Below, piece by piece: positions 43,125 through 52,619 of a stretch of DNA of 64,000 bases. Made by a program: the position numbers and the translations under genes. The first letter of the stretch is position 1. Each line of letters starts with the position of its first letter. Origin of the DNA: JAICTV01 sp035634055 (GTDB taxonomy: Bacteria > Planctomycetota > Phycisphaerae > Tepidisphaerales > Tepidisphaeraceae); assembly GCA_035634055.1 (NCBI GenBank), contig DASQDR010000116.1, forward strand, positions 9,081 to 73,080, given 5' to 3'. A model generated the notes under the pieces. That model was not told the origin of the DNA. It made no database searches and worked only from the letters and a program-made list of their open reading frames with translations.

Positions 43125-45536
43125 ATGCACTACTCAGCACCACGCGTCCTGCTTGCCGCCGTCGCAGTTCTCCTCGCCCTCGCGCCGCACGCGCGGGCGC
43201 AGCAGCCGCAGCAGGACCACCCACCGCGAGCGACCCTGACCGTCCAGACCGACAAGCCCGGCCCGGCGGTCCCGCCTTCGCTCTACGGCATCTTCTTCGA
43301 AGAGATCAACCGCGCCGGCGACGGGGGGTTGTACGCGGAGATGATCAACAACCGCTCGTTCGAGGACGCCGACCAGCCGGTGGGATGGGACGTGACCGGC
43401 GACGCGAAGATCGACCGCGCGCACCCGATCGCGGACCTGAACGTGCGGTCGATGCAGATCTCGTCGGGCCGGATCGTCAACAAGGGGTTCAAGGGGATGG
43501 TCGTCCGCGGCGGCACGGAGTACGTGGCGTCGCTCTTCGCCCGCGGCGGGCTGGGGACGGTCACCGTCAAGCTCGAGTCGGCCGACGGGAAGGTGCTGGC
43601 ATCGAACGAGGCGGAGGCGGTTGGCGGCGGCGAGTGGAAGCGGTACGTCTTCCCGATCAAGGCGTCCGCTGACGCGGCCGCGGCGCAGTTCGCCGTCGAG
43701 GTGAAGTCGAACCAGCCGCTCTGGATCGACATGGTCTCGCTGTTCCCCAAGCAGACCTGGAAGGATCGCGGCCTGCGCATCGACCTGGCGGAGAAGGTGG
43801 CGGATCTCCAGCCGAACTTCGTCCGCTTCCCCGGCGGGTGCTGGGTGGAAGGCGAGACCGTCGCCAACGCCTACCGCTGGAAGCAGACCATCGGCCCGAT
43901 CGAGAAGCGGCGCAACCAGTACAATTTGTGGAAGTACCAGTCGACGCACGGGCTGGGGTACCACGAGTACCTCCAGTGGTGCGAGGACCTCGGCGCCGAT
44001 GCGATGTTCGTCATCAACTGCGGCATGGCCCACAAGGACGTGGTGCCGATGGAGCAGATGGGCGAGTGGGTGCAGGACGCCCTGGACGCCATCGAGTACG
44101 CCAACGGCCCGGCCGACAGCAAGTGGGGCGCGGAGCGCGCCAAGAACGGCCACCCCGAGCCGTTCAAGCTGAAGTACCTTGAGATCGGCAACGAGAACGG
44201 CGGGGCGAACTACGACCAGCGCTACGCGCTGTTTTACGACGCGATCAAGGCGAAGTACCCGGAGATCCAACTGATTGCCGGCGAGTGGCGCGGCCGGCCG
44301 AAGAGCCGCCCGATCGAGATCCTCGACGAGCACTACTACGACACGCCCGCCTTCTTTATCGCCAACGCCGACCGCTACGACGCGTACGACCGCAAGGGGC
44401 CGAAGATTTACGTCGGCGAGTACGCCATCACCCGGGGCAGCGGGACGGGGAACCTGATCGCCGCCGTCGCCGAGGCCGCGTTCATGGCGGGCATGGAGCG
44501 CAACAGCGACGTCGTCGTGATGTCGTCGTACGCGCCGCTGTTCGCGCACGTCGGCTACAAGGCGTGGAACCCCGACGCGATCATGTTCGATGCGTCGCGC
44601 TCCTACGGCACGCCGAGCTACTACGTGCAGAAGATGTTCTCCGCCAACCGGGCGGACGTGGTGCTGCCGGTGGACGTGGAACTGCCGGCGATGAAACCGG
44701 AGCCGCGCCGCGGCGCGGTGGGCGTGGGGACCTGGGCGACGCAGGCGGAATTCAAGGATCTGAAGCTGACGGCCGCCGACGGAAAGGTGCTCCTCGCCGC
44801 CGACTTCGCCAGCGACGTCGCGCCGCTGCGCCCGGGCAAGGGGGACTGGACGGCGGGAGGCGGCGCGGCGAAGCAGTCTTCCAATGCCACCGGATGCTTC
44901 GCCGTCGGCGGAGGCGACGCGCAGGCGTCGGATTACACGCTCTCGCTCAAGGCGCGCAAGATCGCCGGCCGCGAAGGGTTCCTCATCCCGTTCCACTGGC
45001 GCGACGACAAGAACTACTCGATGTGGAACCTCGGCGGGTGGGGCAACGTCCGTCACGGCATCCAGGTGACCTCCGCCGGCGCGACCGCCGAAGCGATCAG
45101 CCCCAAGCCCGGCAGGATCGAGACCGATCGCTGGTACGATATCCGCATCGAGACGCAGGGCGAGCGCGTCCGCTGCTACCTGGACGACCAGCTCGTGCAC
45201 GACGTCACCTACCCGCAACCGAAGCCGATCCACGTCGTCGCCGGGCGGAAGGGCGACCACGTCATCCTCAAGGTGGCGAACGTCACGGCGCAGCCGATCG
45301 ACGCGATCATCAAGCTGGCCGGCGCGGGCGCGTCGGGCGCCAGCGGCAAGGCCGCCGCCATTGTGCTGACCGGCAAGAGCCCCGATGATGAGAACTCGCT
45401 CGATGAGCCGACCAAGGTCGCGCCGGCGGAGACGAGCGTGGACGTGGCCGGCGGGACGATCGGCCACGCGTTCCCAGCCTACTCCGTGACGGTGCTGCGC
45501 GTGCCGGCCCCCGCGACGGCCGCCGCCGCCAAGTAA
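43125..45536 (+). CDS. Alpha-L-arabinofuranosidase (GH51)
   Basis: Predicted secreted retaining arabinofuranosidase of 803 residues that releases L-arabinose from arabinan and arabinogalactan side chains of pectin. A signal peptide (VLLAAVAVLLALAPHARAQ) precedes SLYGIFFEEINRAGDGGLYAE, a family hallmark. A carbohydrate-binding-like insert (about 85-205) follows, then the TIM barrel. Glu357 in YLEIGNENGG is the expected acid/base and Glu432 in IYVGEYAITRG the nucleophile. After the barrel a concanavalin-like domain (about 535-710) precedes the rest of the C-terminal beta-domain. It is 48 bases from the sugar-binding lipoprotein gene, so the two are probably one operon. Confidence 0.91.
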   Translation: MHYSAPRVLLAAVAVLLALAPHARAQQPQQDHPPRATLTVQTDKPGPAVPPSLYGIFFEEINRAGDGGLYAEMINNRSFEDADQPVGWDVTGDAKIDRAHPIADLNVRSMQISSGRIVNKGFKGMVVRGGTEYVASLFARGGLGTVTVKLESADGKVLASNEAEAVGGGEWKRYVFPIKASADAAAAQFAVEVKSNQPLWIDMVSLFPKQTWKDRGLRIDLAEKVADLQPNFVRFPGGCWVEGETVANAYRWKQTIGPIEKRRNQYNLWKYQSTHGLGYHEYLQWCEDLGADAMFVINCGMAHKDVVPMEQMGEWVQDALDAIEYANGPADSKWGAERAKNGHPEPFKLKYLEIGNENGGANYDQRYALFYDAIKAKYPEIQLIAGEWRGRPKSRPIEILDEHYYDTPAFFIANADRYDAYDRKGPKIYVGEYAITRGSGTGNLIAAVAEAAFMAGMERNSDVVVMSSYAPLFAHVGYKAWNPDAIMFDASRSYGTPSYYVQKMFSANRADVVLPVDVELPAMKPEPRRGAVGVGTWATQAEFKDLKLTAADGKVLLAADFASDVAPLRPGKGDWTAGGGAAKQSSNATGCFAVGGGDAQASDYTLSLKARKIAGREGFLIPFHWRDDKNYSMWNLGGWGNVRHGIQVTSAGATAEAISPKPGRIETDRWYDIRIETQGERVRCYLDDQLVHDVTYPQPKPIHVVAGRKGDHVILKVANVTAQPIDAIIKLAGAGASGASGKAAAIVLTGKSPDDENSLDEPTKVAPAETSVDVAGGTIGHAFPAYSVTVLRVPAPATAAAAK

Positions 45537-45584
45537 TCCGATTTCCAGAACCACTCGACGTTCAACCTTTTTGCAAGGGAATCT

Positions 45585-46610
45585 ATGAAGCAAGCGACGC
45601 GTCTGCTGCTGGGTCTGTGCCTCGCGTTCCTGATCGCCGGTTGCGAACGCTCCGGCGGCGATTCCGGTTCGTCCGCCGGCGGCGGCGGTCCCGCCACCAC
45701 CCAGGCGGGCGGCGGCGGCGGGGGCGGCACGGGCAAGAAGATCGTCGTCGGCTTCGCCCAGATCGGGGCCGAGAGCGCCTGGCGGACGGCCAACACGCAG
45801 TCGGTCAAGTCCGAGGCCCAGAAGCGCGGCATCGACCTGCGCTTCACCGACGCCCAGCAGAAGCAGGAGAACCAGATCAAGGCGGTCCGCGCCTTCATCG
45901 CGCAGGGCGTCGACGTCATCCTGCTCGCGCCCGTGGTCGAGACCGGCTTCGAGCCGGTCCTGCGCGAGGCGAAGCAGGCGGGCGTGCCGGTGATCCTCTC
46001 CGACCGCCGGGCGCAGACCAGCGACGACTCGCTCTACGTCACCTTCATCGGCTCGGACTTCGTCGAGGAGGGACGCCGCGCCGCCAACTGGCTGGCGGAG
46101 AAGACCGGCGGCAAGGCGGTCATCGCCGAGCTGCAAGGCACCACCGGCTCGGCGCCGGCCAACGACCGCAAAAAGGGTTTCGAAGAGGTCCTGGCCAAGC
46201 ACCCGGGCATGAAGGTCATCAAGAGCCAGACCGGCGACTTCACGCGGGCGGGCGGCAAGCAGGTCATGGAATCGTTCCTGCGCAGCCCCGAGGGCGCGCA
46301 GATCACCGCCCTCTACGCCCACAACGACGACATGGCGTTGGGCGCCATCCAGGCGATCAAGGAGGCGGGCAAGAAGCCGGGCACTGACATCATCATCGTC
46401 TCCATCGATGGCGTGAAGCAGGCGTTCGAGGCGATGGTCGCCGGGGAACTGAACTGCACCGTCGAGTGCAACCCGCTCATCGGCCCGCAGCTCTTCGACG
46501 CCGTCGCGAAGATCGTCGACAAGCAGGAAGTCCCCAAGCGCATCACCGTCGAGGAAGGCGTCTTCGACCAATCCAAGGCGCAGGCCGCGCTGCCGTCGCG
46601 CGAATACTAG
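45585..46610 (+). CDS. YtfQ-like sugar ABC transporter substrate-binding lipoprotein
   Basis: Predicted exported lipoprotein (341 residues) that binds a furanose sugar. A lipobox (FLIAGC, Cys20) and a Gly/Ser/Thr-rich linker precede the periplasmic-binding fold. Similarity to E. coli YtfQ (galactofuranose-binding) is close over the whole domain: VGFAQIGAESAWRTANTQSVKSEAQKRGI in two overlapping blocks, QQKQENQIKAVRAFIAQGVD, ELQGTTGSAPANDRKKGF and YAHNDDMALGAIQAIKEAG. Directly behind the arabinofuranosidase gene, arabinofuranose is a natural ligand. No ATPase or permease follows, so it must use components encoded elsewhere or work as a sensor. AAGGGAA precedes the ATG. Confidence 0.9.
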   Translation: MKQATRLLLGLCLAFLIAGCERSGGDSGSSAGGGGPATTQAGGGGGGGTGKKIVVGFAQIGAESAWRTANTQSVKSEAQKRGIDLRFTDAQQKQENQIKAVRAFIAQGVDVILLAPVVETGFEPVLREAKQAGVPVILSDRRAQTSDDSLYVTFIGSDFVEEGRRAANWLAEKTGGKAVIAELQGTTGSAPANDRKKGFEEVLAKHPGMKVIKSQTGDFTRAGGKQVMESFLRSPEGAQITALYAHNDDMALGAIQAIKEAGKKPGTDIIIVSIDGVKQAFEAMVAGELNCTVECNPLIGPQLFDAVAKIVDKQEVPKRITVEEGVFDQSKAQAALPSREY

Positions 46611-46740
46611 AGGGGAGAATGACGAAGAACGAAATCAGAATGACGAAGTGGGGTCAGCCAAGCATCGCTCGCTCGTCATTCTGATTTCGTCATTCCGGAT
46701 TTGACCGTCATTCTGGTTTCGTCATTCGGATTTCCCCTTC
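46611..46740. repeat. AATGACGAA inverted-repeat element
   Basis: Right after a stop codon, AGGGGAGAATGACGAA and CAGAATGACGAAG are followed by two reverse copies (TCGTCATTCTGATTTCG and CGTCATTCTGGTTTCG) and end in TTTCCCCTT. The whole block can fold into a large hairpin with short direct and inverted copies of AATGACGAA. It separates the binding-protein gene from the MocA gene and looks like a dispersed intergenic repeat. Confidence 0.65.
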
Positions 46741-46749
46741 AAGGCTGCC

Positions 46750-47736
46750 ATGCGCATCGCGTTCATCGGCGGGTTCGGGCACCACTACCTGCGCGGGGCG
46801 CTGAAGGACCCGGCGTTCCAGGTCGAGCGCCCGGTCGCCTTCGCCTCCTCCGGCCCCGAGGACGACAAGGCCGAAGCGCTCGCGCACACCTACGGCGACG
46901 TGCGCTTCTTCCGCGACGTCGCGGAGATGCTGCGCGAGTACAAGCCGGACGTGGTGAACGTGGGGGCCGTCTACGGGCGCAACGGCGACCTCGCCGCCGA
47001 CGCGCTGGAGGCGGGGGCGGCGGTCGTTTCGGACAAGCCCGTTGCCGGGACCTGGGCGCAGCTCAAGCGGCTGCGCGCGATCGTCGCGGCCAAGCCGCGA
47101 GCGGTGCTGCTGACGGAGTTCGACTTCCGCTCGCGCGCCGAGTTCCGCGCCTGCCGCGATGCCATCGCCGCCGGAAAGATCGGCGCGCCCGTGCTGGCGA
47201 CGGCGCAGAAGAGCTACCGCTTCGCCACCCGCCCGCAGTGGTACAAGGACCGCGCGTCCTACGCCGGCACGATGCTCTGGGTGGCGTCGCACGGCATCGA
47301 CGCGATCTGGTTCGCCACCGGCAAGAAGGTCGTCGCCGCCACCGGTCGGCAGGGGAACCTGACCAAGCCGGCGTACGGATCGATGGAAGACCACTGCGCG
47401 TCGCTGCTGGAACTGGAGGGCGGGCTGACCGGCGTCGCGCACGCGGACTACTTCCGCCCGGACAAGACCCCGACGCACGGCGATGACCGCCTGCGCGTCG
47501 CCGGCTCAGAAGGCGTCATCGAGGTCCGCGCCGGCCGCTGCGTCCTGCTCGCCGGCGACGGGCAGGAACACGACCTGACCGACACCGCCCGGCCCCAGCC
47601 GATCCACGCCGAGCTGTTCGCTGCCCTCCGCGGCGAGCAGAAGGACCTCTACAGCACCGCCGCCAGCATGGAGATGGCCGAGGTGCTGCTGCTGGCGCGC
47701 GACGCCGCCGACCAGCAGGCGTGGGTGCGGAGATGA
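46750..47736 (+). CDS. Gfo/Idh/MocA family oxidoreductase
   Basis: Predicted NAD(P)-dependent dehydrogenase of 328 residues, cytoplasmic. RIAFIGGFGHHYLRGAL is a slightly altered Rossmann loop at the N-terminus and VVSDKPVAGTW holds the Lys-Pro of the EKP-type motif (Asp replaces Glu). HGIDAIWFATGKK and the beta-sheet after residue 130 fit the MocA C-terminal domain. It follows the GH51 and YtfQ-like genes on the same strand, separated by a repeat element, so sugar metabolism is likely. The exact substrate is not evident. Confidence 0.84.
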   Translation: MRIAFIGGFGHHYLRGALKDPAFQVERPVAFASSGPEDDKAEALAHTYGDVRFFRDVAEMLREYKPDVVNVGAVYGRNGDLAADALEAGAAVVSDKPVAGTWAQLKRLRAIVAAKPRAVLLTEFDFRSRAEFRACRDAIAAGKIGAPVLATAQKSYRFATRPQWYKDRASYAGTMLWVASHGIDAIWFATGKKVVAATGRQGNLTKPAYGSMEDHCASLLELEGGLTGVAHADYFRPDKTPTHGDDRLRVAGSEGVIEVRAGRCVLLAGDGQEHDLTDTARPQPIHAELFAALRGEQKDLYSTAASMEMAEVLLLARDAADQQAWVRR

Positions 47737-47824
47737 AACCGCAGCTGAACGCGGACGAACGCGGAAGGGCTTTCGCCCGGTAGGGTCGGCAGTGCCCCGG
47801 GTTGCTCTTACCGTCAATGCGCCA

Positions 47825-49369
47825 TCACCGTGGCGCCGTCGGCGTCGGGTCATTCGCGTCGTCCGGCTTCGCCGCCTCTACCCGCGACGCCTCGACGGGC
47901 TGCGCGCCGCGCACCGCCGGGTCGCCGGGCTCGTCAACCGGCGCCGCCTTCACGTGCATGCCGTGCGTTCCGTGGGCCAGCATCGGCGGGGTGTAATGCT
48001 CGTCCCCGCCCAGCCGCTTCCAGTGCAGGTAGAGGACCACGCAGGCGGCGGCCCCGGCGAAGCCGCACGCGCCGGTCCACAGGTAGTTGAAGCGGTTCCC
48101 GATCTGGCCGACGATCAGCCCGCAAACGAACGGCGCGCCGAACTTGCCGATCGCGCACAGCGTGTTGTTGGCCGAGCAGTACTGCCCGTACTGCTCGCGC
48201 GGGAGCATGCGCGGCATCAGGGAGATCTGCCCGCCGAGGTAGGCGGTCTGCGCGAGGGTCCAGACGACGGTCCAGGTGCGGAACGACGCCTCGTCGTGAA
48301 TGAAGAAGTAGCACCCGAACGACGCCGCCCCCAGCAGCGCCATCCCCACGATTACCACGCGCGTCGGGTGGAACTTGTCCGACAGCCACCCGAGCAGGAA
48401 GAACAGCGGCAGGCTCACGAACAGCGCCAGCGCGAACGTGTCCCCCGCCGCCGCCTTGCTCAGCTTCAGGTCCTCCAGCGCGAACTTCTGGTGGAAGATG
48501 GTCGACGGCGTGAAGGCCGACCAGTAGAACAGCCCGATCAGGTAGAACTTCTGGTAGAAGCGGATGGAGAAGCTCTCGCGGATCCATTGCTTGGCGCCGT
48601 CGACGGCGCTGCCGGACTCCGATAGCTTCGGCGGCGGGGGGTACTCGCCCTCCTTGACCCGCCAACCCATCAGCAGGAACGCCACCACGTAGACGATCGC
48701 GCAGCCGACGTAGATCTGCCACTCGTACTCATCGGCGTACCGGAAGATGAACTTGTTGAAGATCACGCCGCCCAGCGTTCCGACGACGCGGTAGGCGGCG
48801 GCGAACTTGCCGATCACCACCTGCGGCACGACGTCGGCGATCATGTAGTAGTAGGTCGCCAGCACGACCACGTTGAAGATCTGGAAGATCGCCAGCAGCG
48901 CCCCGAGCAGCACGATGGTCATCGTCTGCACGCTCATCCCCAGCGCCTTGCCGTCCGCCGTCCCGCCGAGCAGCGCGTGGAGCCTGGGGGCGAGGTCGTC
49001 GCTGAAGCCGACGGCGATCAGGCAGGCGGCGAGGATGGGCGTGCAGAAGAGGATGAACGGCCGGCGGCGGCCCAGCGGGCTGCGGTACCGGTCGCTGTAG
49101 GTGCTGACGAAGGGGTTGATGATCAATTCGACGAACGCCGGGACGCTTGCCGCCACGAAAGCGATCGTCGCCGCCGCCGCCCCCGCCTTGGCGAGCTGCA
49201 AGGGGACCACCCGCGGGATGATGGTCTCCATGATGTTGACGCACAGGTCGCCCCAGAGCATCCAGAAGAAGACGCTCATCAGCGCGAAGCGGGTGTAGAC
49301 CAGGGTGCCGACCCGGTAGGTGATCGGCTGCGGGGGCGTGCCGTAATCCAGCGTGGCGTTGCTCTGCAT
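47825..49369 (-). CDS. MFS sugar transporter, candidate oligogalacturonide/rhamnosyl importer
   Basis: 514-residue inner-membrane carrier with about twelve hydrophobic segments, similar to GPH/SLC45-like sugar transporters. The start at 49369 gives MQSNATLDYG. YSDRYRSPLGRRRPFILF is the conserved loop after segment 2, and LGWLSDKFHPTRVVIVG the matching loop in the second half. The C-terminal 55 residues form a polar Pro/Ala tail. It lies 103 bases downstream of the PL26 lyase gene on the same strand, so it probably imports its product, an unsaturated galacturonosyl-rhamnose. That substrate is inference from context. Confidence 0.85.
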   Translation of the reverse strand: MQSNATLDYGTPPQPITYRVGTLVYTRFALMSVFFWMLWGDLCVNIMETIIPRVVPLQLAKAGAAAATIAFVAASVPAFVELIINPFVSTYSDRYRSPLGRRRPFILFCTPILAACLIAVGFSDDLAPRLHALLGGTADGKALGMSVQTMTIVLLGALLAIFQIFNVVVLATYYYMIADVVPQVVIGKFAAAYRVVGTLGGVIFNKFIFRYADEYEWQIYVGCAIVYVVAFLLMGWRVKEGEYPPPPKLSESGSAVDGAKQWIRESFSIRFYQKFYLIGLFYWSAFTPSTIFHQKFALEDLKLSKAAAGDTFALALFVSLPLFFLLGWLSDKFHPTRVVIVGMALLGAASFGCYFFIHDEASFRTWTVVWTLAQTAYLGGQISLMPRMLPREQYGQYCSANNTLCAIGKFGAPFVCGLIVGQIGNRFNYLWTGACGFAGAAACVVLYLHWKRLGGDEHYTPPMLAHGTHGMHVKAAPVDEPGDPAVRGAQPVEASRVEAAKPDDANDPTPTAPR

Positions 49370-49472
49370 CGTTGCCGTCTCCAGGTTCACCCACCGGTGT
49401 GGCGCACCGCCCGCCCGCGCGGCGAGTGCACGACAAAGCCTCATCCCACGCGGCGGGCGAGGATGTTCGATC

Positions 49473-52328
49473 CTACCCGCCGGCGGGCGCGTCCGGCAGG
49501 GCGTCGGGGATCATCGACAGGTTGGCGATCGCGCTCAGGCTCCACTGCGACGCGTCGTTGGTCGAGATCCACGGCGCCTCGTCCACGTCGTTGAGCACCG
49601 CCGGCCCCTCGACGCGCGTGGTCTTCATCGCGTAGCGCTGCGGCGCCCAGCGGCGGTCGTCGGCGCTGAACTCCTGCCACGCCCGCCGCGCCAGCGCGGG
49701 GTCCTTGGTTTTCCAGGCGGCGTACGCCGTCAACCGCGAGTGCGCGCTGACGAGGTTCAGCCCGCCCAGGCGCCGCCCGAGCGCCTTCTCCTGCTCCTCC
49801 GGCGGGGCGTTGTACAGCACGCAGTACTGGAGCCAAGCCTTCTCGAACTCCGGCGCCTCGGCGCCGAAGTTCTGGATCAGCTCCGCGCACACTTCCGGCA
49901 GGCCGAAGACCGCGCTGAGGTGCGAGACGTCAACGTTGTCGCCGTGCGCCGTGAACGCGCCGGTCTCGGGGTCGTAGGTCGCGCCACTGGTGAAGAACCC
50001 CTTGGGCATGGCGCCGATTGACTTCATCCCGCTGACCAGCTTGTCGCGCACGCGGGCGTTGCCGGTGCGCTCGAACTCCGCCAGCCACGCCGCCGCCAGC
50101 GAGCCCCAGTCGGTCCCGAAACCGACCCCCAGCGCCCGCGGCTGCGGGACGAACTTCTCGCGGCGGACCTTGCGGATCGGGTCGAGGTTGGCGAACTGCT
50201 TGTCGGCGTCGACTAGCGCCGTGAGCTGGTCACCGACGCGCCCGTCGCCGCCGGTCAGGTAGTAGAAGTGCCGGCGGTAGGCGGCGGTGCTGATGCGGAG
50301 TTGCTTGGCGCTGTCGCCCCAGTGCTTCACGCCGTGCCGGGTGCCCAGCCCGGCGAAGCGGCCCAGGTGGTAGCAATCCACCTCGCCGGTGTGGCGGGTC
50401 ATCGCCTCGGCGAAGCGGAAGATGTCCGCCCGCCCGCTGCGCAGGAAGGCGTGCCACAGCCACAGGTCGGGAGACAACTCGCTGTTGGCCCACGCGAACC
50501 CGCCGACGTCGTAGCGCCACTCGTGGCGGTCGCGGTCGTAAGTGTGCATCACGTCGCCGAAGTCCCAGAACCCGTACCAGTGCCGCTGCTCGACCTCCTT
50601 CTTGTAGAACGCGAAGTTCCAGTCGATGACGTCCTCGATGCGTTTGCTGGCCGGCGACGAGCGGTCGGGCAGGCCCCACATCGGGACGCCGAGCACCTGC
50701 GTCGCGTGCATGTGCTGCGGCGACGCCGCGAGCTGCGGCGGGGCCTGGATGATCTTCGCCAGATCGACCAGATGCTGTCGCTCCGGCGTCGCCGGCAGCA
50801 CCTGCACGAGCATCTCGCTGGTGCGCGCGATGCCGGTGGCGGTGCCGAAGCCGGGCTCGTAGTCCTCGTAGGTGATCTCCAAGCCTTCGATCTGCTTGGG
50901 GTGCGTGTCCATCCCCATGCCGTCGTGGTAGAAGCGCAGGTCCATGGCCGGCGCGTCGGGAGACCAGAGCCACATCGTGACCTCGGCGGCGTCGGTGGCG
51001 GCGTTGCGGATATCCAACGCGGTGGGGTGCCGCTGCCAGAAGTCGCGCAGCCCGAACGCCACGCCGCCCGCCGGGCTCCCGACGTAGCCGGTGCCTTGCG
51101 AGCGCCGCCCGTTCGCCGACTTCACCCAGGCGACGTTCTCGCCACGCGTACGCTTGCGGATCTCGAAGCCGTCGGCGCTGGACTGGAAGAGCGTGTAGTC
51201 GTTCCACGCCGGGATGTACTGGAGCCGGTCGCGGACATTTCCGGGGAAGCTCCTGGCGGGCGGGGTGGCCTTGCCGTTGGCCTGCGCGCCCGTGACCTCC
51301 CGCCCCGGGTCGCGCCGCAAGCCGGTGAGCCCGCGGACCGCCTCGGCCCAGAGCCCGTTGCCTTCGCCGACGAAGCGCACGTGCCGGTCGTGCGGCTGCG
51401 CGGACCTCATCGGCACGTCGAACCGCACGCCCAGGCCGGCAATGAAATCCTTCTCCGCGTCGCCGTCAAAGACGAAGGTGTGAACGATGCGAACGGCATC
51501 GGAACTGGCGTAGAAGTACAGGCGGACGGTGAAGGGCAGCCAGCCGTTTCGGCCGCGCCCGCCCGGCTGCTGGCGATCGCCGGCGTTGCCCGCGCCGCCG
51601 GCGACGGGCGCGCCTTCAAGTCGATGCTTGCCTTCCAATTTCACGACCGCTCGGATCGGCCCGGCCTGCTCGACGGTCACCTTCTCGACCTGCCCGACGA
51701 AACTCTCCCGCCGCGTCACCCCCGCCGACCGCTGCGACTGGTCTTCCCGGATCGCCACCAGCCGCGCCCGGCCCAGCGACGGCTGCCCCTCGCGCGCGAC
51801 GGATTCCACGATGCTCGGGCCGGCCTTGTTGATCGTCCAGACGGTGCCGCCAAGGTCGACGGTAACGGCGTCTCCCGCTTCCTTGACCGTGACCGCCCGC
51901 GGTGGGGCGGCCGGCTGCGCGGGGGCGAGCGTCAACTTTTCCTTGCCCGCACCGTCACCGCCGAGCGCGTGGCCCGACCATTTCAGCGATCCGTCCGGCC
52001 AGGTTGCCAGCGCCCACGACTGCACCGCGACGGGCTTGCCGTCGCCGTCGGTCAGCGCGAACGCCTGGTCCTTCGGATGCTTCCCCTTCGGCCACGGGAC
52101 GCCCCAACTCGCTCCGGTTAAAGCGTGCGGCGCGCCCTCGAGCCAACGAAGCTCAACCCCGCCCGCCGCCGGCTCCACACCGGCCCGCGACCCGCCCGCG
52201 GCGCTGTTCGGCGCGTCGGCCGCCAACGCCGTAAGCTCGTCGCTTTGGGCCAGTTGCGCCACCACCACCCCCGCGGCAGCGGCGAGCGTCGTTTGCTTCA
52301 AAAAGTGACGTCGCGATGGGTTGGACAT
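49473..52328 (-). CDS. Exo-rhamnogalacturonan lyase (PL26-like), Tat signal
   Basis: Predicted exported enzyme of 951 residues related to the fungal exo-lyase PcRGLX (PL26), which splits rhamnogalacturonan-I from the chain end into disaccharides. A Tat motif (SRRHFLK) with a hydrophobic run starts the protein. VELRWLEGAPHALTGASWGVPWPKG opens the N-terminal beta-domain (written here in full overlap, residues about 57-81). The middle RIFT-like part and an alpha/alpha barrel (HWYGFWDFGDVMHTYDRDRH, LTGGDGRVGDQLTALVDAD) follow. Family-level assignment is from recalled similarity. TTTCAC lies 30 bases upstream. The MFS gene follows directly. Confidence 0.8.
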   Translation of the reverse strand: MSNPSRRHFLKQTTLAAAAGVVVAQLAQSDELTALAADAPNSAAGGSRAGVEPAAGGVELRWLEGAPHALTGASWGVPWPKGKHPKDQAFALTDGDGKPVAVQSWALATWPDGSLKWSGHALGGDGAGKEKLTLAPAQPAAPPRAVTVKEAGDAVTVDLGGTVWTINKAGPSIVESVAREGQPSLGRARLVAIREDQSQRSAGVTRRESFVGQVEKVTVEQAGPIRAVVKLEGKHRLEGAPVAGGAGNAGDRQQPGGRGRNGWLPFTVRLYFYASSDAVRIVHTFVFDGDAEKDFIAGLGVRFDVPMRSAQPHDRHVRFVGEGNGLWAEAVRGLTGLRRDPGREVTGAQANGKATPPARSFPGNVRDRLQYIPAWNDYTLFQSSADGFEIRKRTRGENVAWVKSANGRRSQGTGYVGSPAGGVAFGLRDFWQRHPTALDIRNAATDAAEVTMWLWSPDAPAMDLRFYHDGMGMDTHPKQIEGLEITYEDYEPGFGTATGIARTSEMLVQVLPATPERQHLVDLAKIIQAPPQLAASPQHMHATQVLGVPMWGLPDRSSPASKRIEDVIDWNFAFYKKEVEQRHWYGFWDFGDVMHTYDRDRHEWRYDVGGFAWANSELSPDLWLWHAFLRSGRADIFRFAEAMTRHTGEVDCYHLGRFAGLGTRHGVKHWGDSAKQLRISTAAYRRHFYYLTGGDGRVGDQLTALVDADKQFANLDPIRKVRREKFVPQPRALGVGFGTDWGSLAAAWLAEFERTGNARVRDKLVSGMKSIGAMPKGFFTSGATYDPETGAFTAHGDNVDVSHLSAVFGLPEVCAELIQNFGAEAPEFEKAWLQYCVLYNAPPEEQEKALGRRLGGLNLVSAHSRLTAYAAWKTKDPALARRAWQEFSADDRRWAPQRYAMKTTRVEGPAVLNDVDEAPWISTNDASQWSLSAIANLSMIPDALPDAPAGG

Positions 52329-52456
52329 GAGGCGCTCATCCTATCAGCGAGGCGTGTAACTTTCACTCAGCGTCCCGCGCGCCTGCCGCGTGCCGCTCGT
52401 CGCGCCGCCGCTGGTCATCGATCATGCACGGGTGCAGGCGGCGCCTGCGGGCGCCC

Positions 52457-52484
52457 TTGAGACTTCCACCGCCAACGTTAAAAT
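52457..52484 (+). promoter_or_regulatory. Promoter candidate of tRNA-Thr
   Basis: TTGAGA at 52457-52462, 16 bases, TAAAAT at 52479-52484. It lies 64 bases before the tRNA, a longer leader than usual, so the assignment is moderate. Confidence 0.5.
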
Positions 52485-52547
52485 CCGCGTCCCCAGTCGG
52501 CCACCGCCTCGACGCCAGACGTACGAATCGGTGAACGACCGCCCGGC

Positions 52548-52619
52548 GCCGGAGTAGCTCAATGGCAGAGCACCGCTTTCGTAAAGCGGGGGTTGAGGGT
52601 TCGAATCCCTCCTTCGGCT
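52548..52619 (+). tRNA. tRNA-Thr (anticodon CGT)
   Basis: A full cloverleaf: acceptor GCCGGAG/CTTCGGC (one G-T), anticodon stem CCGCT/AGCGG around TTCGTAA with CGT at 52580-52582, T arm GAGGG/CCCTC around TTCGAAT, discriminator T. CCA is not encoded. Confidence 0.96.

Noticed and set aside
43134..46571. 1145-codon minus-strand open frame across GH51 and the binding protein
   Set aside because: It spans two recognised + strand genes and has no protein-family features.
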